DNA from: a virus
DNA length: 56,528 nt
IMG/VR virus record: IMGVR_UViG_3300046011_010468
Location: 1 to 56,528 of that record
Reading direction: 5' to 3' (one strand)
The translations under genes were made by a program, and so were the position numbers. Positions 55,601 through 56,528 of the stretch are shown piece by piece. Under the pieces are notes generated by a model. The model was not told the DNA's origin. It did not search any database and saw only the letters and a program-made list of their open reading frames with translations. How positions within the stretch are numbered: position 1 is the stretch's first letter; every line of letters starts with the position of its first letter.

Positions 55601-56528
55601 CCTGCGCCTTGCGGCCTGCCCATTGCGCGTCCTGCATCAGGGTTTCTGAACCGGTAATGCCGCCGGTGAGGCCGGAGACCTGCTGACGGAGTTGATTCCC
55701 GCCTTTGTAAAAGCTCCAGCCAATTTCCTGCGCGACACGGCGCAGGGCGCTGTCGTTCTTGCGGTCCTCAGTGAAGCGCATGGCCCATTCCTCGGGGGTC
55801 ACGTCCTGGGGGCGTTTGGCGTCGTAGTCGAGCCAGTCCTGAATCCACGCCTTTCCATAGACGCCTTCAAGCTCCTGAAAGGACTCGCGGACTCGGGCAC
55901 CGGCATTCTGGCGGATGTCGGGGAAGCGGTCGATGGCTTCGGCCTTGGCCTCTGGGGAAGCGCCGGAGGCATTGACGGCGGCGGTGTAGTCCTTCTCGGC
56001 GGTGATGGTTGGGTTGACGACGACGGCTCCATTGGAGAGCAAGCGGGTCTGGCGAGGATCGCTAGGTTTGTCGTTCCAAATGTCGCCGGCAGTCTGGGCG
56101 ATGGCGGAGACGAATCCGCCGACGGTGGCGGAGTCACGGATGGCTTTGGCCTTGGCGGCGAATTCCTCCGGGGTCTTTTCCTTCACGTCCTGCGCGTTGG
56201 AGGCGTCCCAGTTAAGGGTTTCCATGTCGGACAGGAGTCGCTCGGCTTCTTGGGGATCGACCTGGAGCGCTTCGGCGAGGTTGGCGATAACAGTGGGTCG
56301 GACTTCAATGTCGGTTTTGCTGTTGCCATTCTTGTCTGGCTTGAGGGCGGCTTGGAGTCCTTGGTAGGCAGCAGCGGCGGCCTGCTGGCGCTGCTGGCCG
56401 GCGGCGAGAATGGCCTGCTGGCGCTGCTGGATGTCATTTTGGAGGGCTTTCTGGGCCTCCTCGGGGACGCCATCCGGGTGCATGTCCGCGAGATCCTGGG
56501 CGCGGAGATCGGCCTCGGATTGCCCCCT
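34650..56528 (-). CDS. Giant polyvalent virion-type protein, 5' end beyond window
   Basis: One frame is open for more than 7,290 codons, from beyond the right edge to TAA 34650; the first internal Met is at 56483 (used for numbering). Segments in order: Gln/Ala-rich start and Ala/Gly-rich hydrophobic region (about 1-450); adenine methyltransferase-like (GGKSSLL at 2697, DPPYFGVP at 3013); ADP-ribosyltransferase-like (LIGYRG near 3362 to about 3490); phosphoribosyltransferase-like (IYLVEDVHNTGES from 3675); RadC/JAB (HNHPSGDPSPSDADRR at 4004); degenerate second JAB (about 4085-4235); WCTSRGLARTY segment at 4611; two kinase-like modules (about 5350-5540 and 5800-5965); ejection-protein-like C-terminus (GSHIRDAVGN near 6750). 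The protein is probably injected with DNA and acts on host targets; this is family-based inference. Confidence 0.85.
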   Translation of the reverse strand, partial: RGQSEADLRAQDLADMHPDGVPEEAQKALQNDIQQRQQAILAAGQQRQQAAAAAYQGLQAALKPDKNGNSKTDIEVRPTVIANLAEALQVDPQEAERLLSDMETLNWDASNAQDVKEKTPEEFAAKAKAIRDSATVGGFVSAIAQTAGDIWNDKPSDPRQTRLLSNGAVVVNPTITAEKDYTAAVNASGASPEAKAEAIDRFPDIRQNAGARVRESFQELEGVYGKAWIQDWLDYDAKRPQDVTPEEWAMRFTEDRKNDSALRRVAQEIGWSFYKGGNQLRQQVSGLTGGITGSETLMQDAQWAGRKAQAMQTSKELYGSASENFLRAGLLEMTPEVATSILPAAGGAKLAQWGIRGLAATGAGSRLFPALAAVLEGSNTAAQAVKATQTLTRAGLAGASLAGGSQTYGAQISDIYGNLRRQGIEHPDALRMAQMPAILSAGVTAALTALGGASGVERLLVNPASAKALFAKQFETQMKRLGFVGQKFFEGGLREFALEELPDEIFSTWQSGAASHPDDPTAGRKALAEFLKTLPEFAVATMALGGAGEGISAFQGSRVDKYAPTNRANLPETTAMAEFAIENMQFDGVDVATLEQMKRRAGVVLSLAQGGELFDVEESDLNAVGWTRDGDTFKPLKDFKGPVDEAGNPIAILDIDKGGRPIIKDAYVALLRKHKLDAVADAIPGTETQTRNRYAQQSASSNQQPATSAPGPQQSQPGPAPATPAGTGGNANPSPVQAPAVNGTQPTSSGQPPAQSGAPVADPASSIQQPASSPDPTAVPTLEKSLADWLVDRYMPDQEAAAAAKALAAHPQVTGKTFDDFNKLAGPQRDALFAELGITGSKALTKSKTDPLRFSGATPSQPASSQSPAKPASDKIEQARKEAEAKAAAAKQKAESLGRPLDPTLPPALQKALDDAIPGQPTKAVFDAINTALTNKEITDAQAAAIVADLTGSKTHTELRQALELKLGWKTTERANAAAANHFGDKSKSDIPLASGDRTDTSNRVPPASSNQPPASSPDPSAARMGPDLSIKSKSPLRKNSAYSRAKLLALARIKDPSKKAWARQAFAALEDSLQRHHTLYDAIAIGPAAIRRLNGAMTAVSEIDGRITRMIDLDAIVANFDYLANPADAIRATGIEEDIHATVLRLARTQPQKYGPEAIRKQWRSLPQALREKVWQAYDYGRSSLPAKLTAQQEYHMQNEFLRMLVQDQAFAQAITETVDTPTSLLQWVRDLLRDLSKTLRDLMGQVDAPLRAELQGMVDQIAAQLRIYEGKSQGTEDRLATLDYLRDPAGIALQAMQSGVLFDHLAKTDPSLTPEAMARAFDLLTPELQSIAYRAYRASNNKEPGTKNKEPKSALLRHLLTAMAGDASVSQKVQSALLSQSPSLQVSKSAPLLSRFVTRLTQRTESPPADLLALLKQQPQKARQTLASLHARLIRAGADLAGARFVQSMPGPVQDVFTAAPPERHADMIAALRQAELRAQAEGKPLFQGAIPGPVLAELRRIAYTAGEANADLALSPNATPEAAAELRKRLMQAEIAARRQRESGLLPTTQDLSDQENTTDEEQPDRASDMAAALENRDRLAEQNRSPQARDALKRRLRAQQYAAELLRERATQELNAARQAGTYGVDKAEAMLNLAIGRIGRRRTGAGWRTISFTERRQLTLLGIGVDQSSSGDQGGYPYTLSRRGMAEARVEFSLEGSPERQTAQEELDWMKEQDADFQTELDDTTAAYVENSRENWTRSLSTQGTDHILIKQAALNDLHYTFPLTANLLRSESDAREGFGLATDQTPRPITQSSRPNENNATRNPQGTAPNVSQEQGETPGQTGSGQSPSMEGGLLPPSEQSQRGSTSEGPAIGAPPVVQNAPKNQPPRKVKIKVKSDGNTVPMDITFQDDLSAAAFAIRPDFDAALLDDSSGKRAQQRIDALVTRIMDDTFQDGATIRKELRAYRAEVQKAAQEFANAPDGTFTPKKFSLAVKTSESAKVLPPPVGGDIISDLKDRVGSLGGPTNTPGTWDWWHALNREADNDTITVTTKTGKKVQKKRVSGYEAQQRIKTGDVTDAATKIAWLLDNGIVKPGTASNIDEAAQALRGDGKTEEKDTAALQQWPVDSGEALGQAILEAIDARIAAKSTDSVQDIESRRAAEDLGSAQDFATYAAGSQGQPFTADQLAKELEIEDEIQIGNVTLTVQDADKTTGTLTLDSGRFGSVTVSGTQTLNLASGPNHLRIGRQPASSIQQPASSNRLAASRAELEAAVAEDTSLSASDRVYLEAIDRAGIQPAISVNGKVYTGIKGMWHPEILAHYVWKNIYTPQQRRNDPYQVKAGKYALEEWMDSRGSGFDDFGYVTTDEGKFLSREEALDHVEQRGLKLPPESYSARHRNLDSSDILSLEASPRLTASQVRAMTLKQVDAPLTREFKGEKAWLFPDGQFAPVDEHSELVSYDPDGEPLQGWHLQEAGIVRIEVDRDDGFIYADHTRSMTLAQRQAVRDTAIERGLEYQFINTARFIPEGEGLAASNRTRDAASSYVEDALDENKLRTLTDLLRFASTDLSPETFRKLRRIHLRNAYNTVMNERGLPEATHAEEADANRTYDPKIERRYGEMPPDLAARDAAIDPALLDQIVGITAPPPNQTDNAASAAADLAALGENDATADAPSIFAVPPAPDAPAMPDTPEERMDAGWNAHPEDEQLPAAPLIAKGDLDAAKPVNIQGGKSSLLARGIYNRAIAALARHAAAIGDMFFGTGTVTQYIHKAGLGKPGGHASEYSPWRASFLRQVTDPAQVETLARGARAGIEDLKRVQEAARDAVTGSTDFPAAMKAFAGFINGLDHSAISDAAWSTIRKRALSGYQTSLKDKDYTAEEFAAKARHFARVHGLKARVMIGMYQALPAGFDLAAYAQKVSAAQAWDKHLLETRSGQTSMFAPPKAEHPGPIPARDDPATTGLYVAAEMLSDNSISLDLDAAGNLNEPFTGLFDDWDWHTSDRAKNIEKLIRDYHQVFVGKTVHSANSWTLLPRLARENPGIGFVIDPPYFGVPETENGRVLIDTATGQPVRKGTSNYDSTTDIRTPDDLLRLFDSFVLPAWQSGAKFVLTNEWDDSAAVALRLRGATVVKIARQGRKGDTPELVAYNFNPNTGELRPHRISTVTPGRAFSALQRGAYPGTSHSGNLDPRLKLAARSAAEAQPEAARMALQQRQNAAQLPRGNAAGGSPRPVGADQRSAPRTPALDKKTDTFAPAYDKLLSEPLPDPVERAELAAELEADREAANERDREMMAEAGIDDSEEAMTLDELEAAERDRQRQFYRDLSDSFDEDGNTLPEALQASRRVHPATGQPLAAANRKPTGPTYPGLKKPTLPAPTPLPELFGEWSASLSNNDLIGYRGVITPGKDNGFGNTEGNGIYLMRKQQEAAVFGKVQRISFPEPATPFLVINDDLYLLQESEDLDQPIDAAKDSPWLQASKYAAQHAHNLGKGKWDAQLAGDILTKLLMESGYDSVYVKGAPDDWVVLLRETRPGQKPLGALKASNRTVEHVEPGFYSALAEAIRAKMPVRSTPATILGTLFASGRTPILTSSRDVTTLRTAKDAWTAAGFPRAMADDIVDRFYKPAAFADIPANAVLLPMPSTSGRNILPDVLAQRIAEQQGATVQTGRVASATARTEAKKKTSFWAKMEDPVGYIPGPDFDALRQAIGPIYLVEDVHNTGESWMAMRRLLEDNGIPVAGVATLTATELRVTSPRDIERLSEKIATLTDTPLDETTELVYGLFHDSYKQWFNKAERIATGDARQAVRLLDAARAHARARATQRNNEAANEGRVQGQGNQDTLAPSYEQLSLSSASRLAESAIQGYLDLPNVNVPASKQPTAKRAIRAAAASTEPYELPASGGSVGNAGKLDALRERAQRTWRGLMDQDVDALKEAFRESDSFSSLLHDFISRGIPRFDIRGAIIENAADFAAFNLAVRTPYFESLKIAILDAANQVVHSQIVHVGGLNEAIADPKVIAGIIATARMLNPKSKLTGWIIAHNHPSGDPSPSDADRRVTRRLLAMGENIGLPLIDHVVTNGERYFSFRESGMIFSSIDDSIDQRPTRSSKPKLPVLPTPTAPFQDNVADYEALPSGSLKTSIFLNAPDKTLPYLQTLRTADPDHYHVLYLDTRLALRAVERIPTSVTLPQLFQRIVLGSAREGGYAFTLGFPATLETTNVVQEDQSNAAAPTPQQRQIVRRLREQSQSIGLVFADAMTHSQERHFSFSEYGLMEEPGALASAPRRARESMNFDPPFKAPFGDILSYSWASKPIGGMQSQRVSDWNNAITNGQTGRAIVHLFKVRKPDGIHTVSLETALGLLSSQDRNRLTSIIRSKQKEMEDEATGQMALFASERLPLSRALQPTTESYHTRLAAANRKVERYKAAGGDANWIIMADLGRWIDWNRYPTLDALKNAAMSDFELTNTLGTPLTDALPYVSSTLADPNNQGNPALRELRRQHGNDPQKLAELLLPKLQEQHRAVTAANADYLAGAHADDPFFQSAMLRATMADLTKSTVAFPVTLYPVAVAETRTAWNEGKLHSLPAMLEHYQQHAKAAAEIALRTRHAAQTVEGLEGGEWMTLPQIPAGATQTEQDAIFATWEALSHPNWCTSRGLARTYAQQGKMAVYRKNGTSLLALRFVGDDVVEVQSASNNGSIPLEYLPEVENYAVQSDSPRTRRTLEYTIENSRRAAEELQKIADDRARFLASIPVAPAPGATWDAKGFIKLADGTYAADAAALQPYDWSPYDNDGFEEGQAVKTNDRRYIDLAYSSSIVGPNIKLIQGNVELQDDMTLPALETVRGNITITRLDQIPALTQVTGIVSFDLRGLFGVLPPAFLGYDSLVGHPSDFDPKTTPDWRQKILGLEQLVNQAVLPAVAVGKLQESLLQKPLQNWKSSIWEPLQERITAAVGQPVARAYKLRDMLPRQNDDDFIPFGAGEEETDNGDHPLIQELAKALQSKPAAAANTVWNHLINLHGASLPALQARHPSLSAHTLKQIHRSANSQLMAEYVAEKTPGTLPEPLSTALAEVENDAVYASNRQRLPLERALAPTTLGASAAFFRPASSNQPPATSRPGQGISALIDSPAAAFTLLQRAFTAAQRGQSSQWLPIRRVWDAFNAQNPVITPAAFMRSVKAADDAGTVLLSPPESATTVEAAGPFKLRNASGIMSTDMMVPLASSDRLTQEDRYEDLKAVRALGWLDETSLAKARKELLRDPERLRRYAQIINLDPNQSNLTLTNAVIRAGQRFAENASDAVRPGLASSSRSNPSQITALRAIFPHANDPSRWTHTNEPRRSSEDFRQRQSLADQFGGETASRPNRRFDQRRIAEDQSAQQEALREVAQEPQRQNQFGLHLDSGGEHAVYISDDDKQVTKITLPGLYGYVPTEDVAPGITGEFRRLKMREATPAEYLYRLALFSRLTGIDWQAHGVETTDEAAYPVIITTQPFVESKRDADGKKIPVTQKQIDAYMASIGFEPLEEMTGTTFRDDRMEGTTYWHPQEQIIAADARPANFNLTPNNKVVPLDLMLAHYPLAAGSRALAASNRQPQITAQNAWALMLAPSAKQGIATNYIDGLKVSLANANTLVNNRAVSPSVRQKAKQDAEQLRVLIPQEEAAWQRIRQQHTPQQLQQIHNDATASSVPLAELQTDLDNLLADFPDASTRPAWATAQMEYLQSEISQSPSLPLSASPRLDTAARAKSLGDRSDRLFMATKRVESSLNDGNISPDDRRQRTTSDTRASSANSPEFISRIILGTNRRGYRSQPPSATLHGNRAAIAEEYQRLTRWAKEQELIFDPSRLGPEKDSRGEHRVYEPAAEDVRRIFKVTYPGLSGLTRRALLLRDGTTRVMEDDALPSEYFDRWALHNEMLDDDTRFEGILENAAGPSIVISQPYIEGTHPAAAPDLTPAGWKQEKGYWTKPHPKEDLLIGLADTKPSNWIQDTETGAVLSVDTIPFIVTDAMRDGGTLAKATTSPASSIQDQASSLPASPRAELAARALDKTVTGLGKAVPTTTAVLKQWLTHHDTTQPVTKEQVAKIAKELGDTMPLPSSKRQPDTGITKPTDAAFVRARVAEWQDAVAKADAAALEAIDLRKKREIADEAFFKAPPEEIDARRAEAMQLSDAEWEAKKKADRFPRAIQGLYIRFGIPPASGRSQNFITSTPDRPRYEKGISTFPITWENGRWQFATSYGTEPSLDALIGRHDRHIYLVTGTVVDEGEDNEPVLGSDYRVLKELTPTEILPPNYGNDPAEWDQSDEAQNWQTLFASPRVETAARALDRTVTGLGQAANLIPKAVGQTIAAVTNTGRYLPGNQALAKLGTQLGELDAAAAAKAGNAIAQGFLRVSGKDIRKAPDAVAAWLNQPAGLGAWAKNVVVDQLLPTAMMPREWLALSHEMQRKAAWGAEKSNDLIRALSGNPRLSDLAYPKEFAENPAYREQLFDAMENKIPMSSLPPAMQALGNRLRQMLRDTGTELVRQGIMHPDTFEELQANGWMPRYMLDEAMESGGSVLAAFKLGVKDLMQQRTTAFHIVDTSRKGKDGQHPTVNRQEGGRNAWRFRDAATRDAFYSDFIRRQALDMLQERHGNDKAMQAMFAPLDHAQRREVRRQIGMLTRADLDTPQKLSPALAGMVKAAIEHQKATYRKENPFDPPKLIKDPVYSIARYVLAQTHNAATMELLNETAKNKEWVSDVSLQGYTEIPDNDRFGPLAGKFVQKDIAAQILDKMDVPNAALRFYDAILRKWKSGKLVWNPGSHIRDAVGNTVFAYLGGSNIMNPGNWPYYRQALEIMRKGGPQYAELIEHGVLGGDAYSSLVRERLKGLLPDAATVENFNPGLIQRLFFDFGAKFHATHEQLAEYRRVPDDFYKIAAYLKAKATFASENPASSIQDQASMAAGHVRKWFPYYDRLGGSATTRAAGRFVNPFFSFFRESTRILGLAAKERPIALSAALAFPAAISALSAMLLGLDDDDRDEIKKDLFGRGKGILGLGGLHMFSMLLPVRSGQGQVQQFDISAIMPFADLLGQKIVPLEEKENAWQTFWRQTAAAGPVGNLAVSWITNRDTFSGRHLTEADMSTRELLGAYTQHAAGVLLPPLLPDAAAAVGIGEGGALTRAGTRQVNKTLATYDPVQTIIRSVFGMNVKSAAPNLYRQADDFRAANGYDAQPGFDYGTTVTSRAKRLLVAQLAQDEPNPTAIKNLVRKLKELGVPMETEGDVNKTLSIIDPAALIGGSKKAGITAETARQRFRQSLPPESRQLYETALSEYQRIKQRAPLLVRQAASL
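35816..35850 (-). repeat. GGATGCT heptads in giant gene
   Basis: Read as NPASSIQDQAS in the C-terminal region; replaces or splits a helical segment. Confidence 0.75.
38524..38559 (-). repeat. GGATGCT heptads in giant gene
   Basis: Read as PASSIQDQASSLPAS, a linker just after the second kinase-like module. Confidence 0.75.
39421..39445 (-). repeat. GGGAGACT octamer repeat in giant gene
   Basis: Three octamers are read as SQSPSLPLSASP between the two kinase-like modules. Confidence 0.65.
41259..41291 (-). repeat. GGTTGCT/GGATGCT heptads in giant gene
   Basis: Read as RPASSNQPPATSRPG in a linker region. Confidence 0.7.
49796..49836 (-). repeat. GGATGCT/GGTTGCT heptads in giant gene
   Basis: Read as QPASSIQQPASSNR; the longest tract of this family in the gene. 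Confidence 0.8.
52360..52390 (-). repeat. GGAGACTT octamer repeat in giant gene
   Basis: Read as SQSPSLQVSKSAPLL. A TTCCTTGGTTCCTGG-type tract lies nearby at 52470-52505 (NKEPGTKNKEP). Confidence 0.65.
53478..53511 (-). repeat. GGATGCT-type heptads in giant gene
   Basis: Read as PPASSNQPPASSPDP. Confidence 0.7.
54210..54245 (-). repeat. GGATGCT heptads in giant gene
   Basis: Read as DPASSIQQPASSPDP, about 55 codons from the next tract. Confidence 0.75.
54409..54440 (-). repeat. GGTTGCT/GGATGCT heptads in giant gene
   Basis: Read as [15 protein letters not shown] within a long Pro/Gln-rich linker. Confidence 0.7.

Overview
The window is phage DNA throughout: terminase, portal, capsid, tail, integrase and replication-type genes, with no convincing host chromosomal gene. 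It is GC-rich, genes are packed with many 4-bp ATGA start/stop overlaps, and Shine-Dalgarno sequences are weak or absent. Genes and gaps carry many short tandem microrepeats (GGATGCT heptads, GGTTGGCGGT decamers, TTCAAGT heptads, TTGACCGGG-type units). I take this style to suggest a Verrucomicrobia-like host, but that is an inference and no gene here proves it. The head genes look podovirus-like: portal, adaptor, no obvious tape-measure gene, and one giant virion-type protein.

Layout. 1-3.2 kb (minus): portal protein, a small partner, and a gene running off the left edge. 3.4-5.5 kb: small accessory genes on both strands, a truncated DNA methyltransferase, a decayed tyrosine recombinase and several palindromes. 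5.5-19.2 kb (plus): the late operon, with small and large terminase, scaffold, major capsid protein, terminator, adaptor, appendage and fibre proteins, small membrane proteins, a possible transglutaminase-like cysteine peptidase and a DUF1353 protein. 19.2-20.7 kb: an intact tyrosine integrase and, upstream of it, the 3' end of a tRNA gene flanked by 18-bp repeats, read here as attP. 20.7-21.6 kb (plus): two unknown genes. 34.5-21.6 kb (minus): an early/replication block with SSB, a DHH phosphoesterase, a replisome-organiser-like protein, a BRO/ANT antirepressor, a lipoprotein, a DUF4031-like fusion and many small unknowns. It is interrupted at 30.5-32.2 kb by a plus-strand cassette (XRE repressor, zinc-ribbon ORF, HTH protein, RusA-like resolvase) that ends at a perfect 13-bp hairpin. 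34.65-56.5 kb (minus): one reading frame of more than 7,290 codons, open at the right edge.

The giant protein is the main attraction. It fits the published 'polyvalent protein' concept (phage- or plasmid-delivered multidomain proteins). From the sequence I can see an adenine-methyltransferase-like segment, an ADP-ribosyltransferase-like segment, a phosphoribosyltransferase-like segment, a RadC-type JAB domain followed by a degenerate second copy, two kinase-like modules in tandem, and a C-terminal region resembling phage ejection proteins. Because an attP-like site lies between structural and replication genes, the window most likely represents an excised or circular phage genome rather than an integrated prophage bounded by attL and attR.

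Regulation is hinted at by a shared 16-bp element (TGTCGCAACAAAACCC and close variants) upstream of portal, scaffold, an HTH gene and a small cysteine-rich gene, and by inverted repeats between the divergent XRE gene and the early minus operon.
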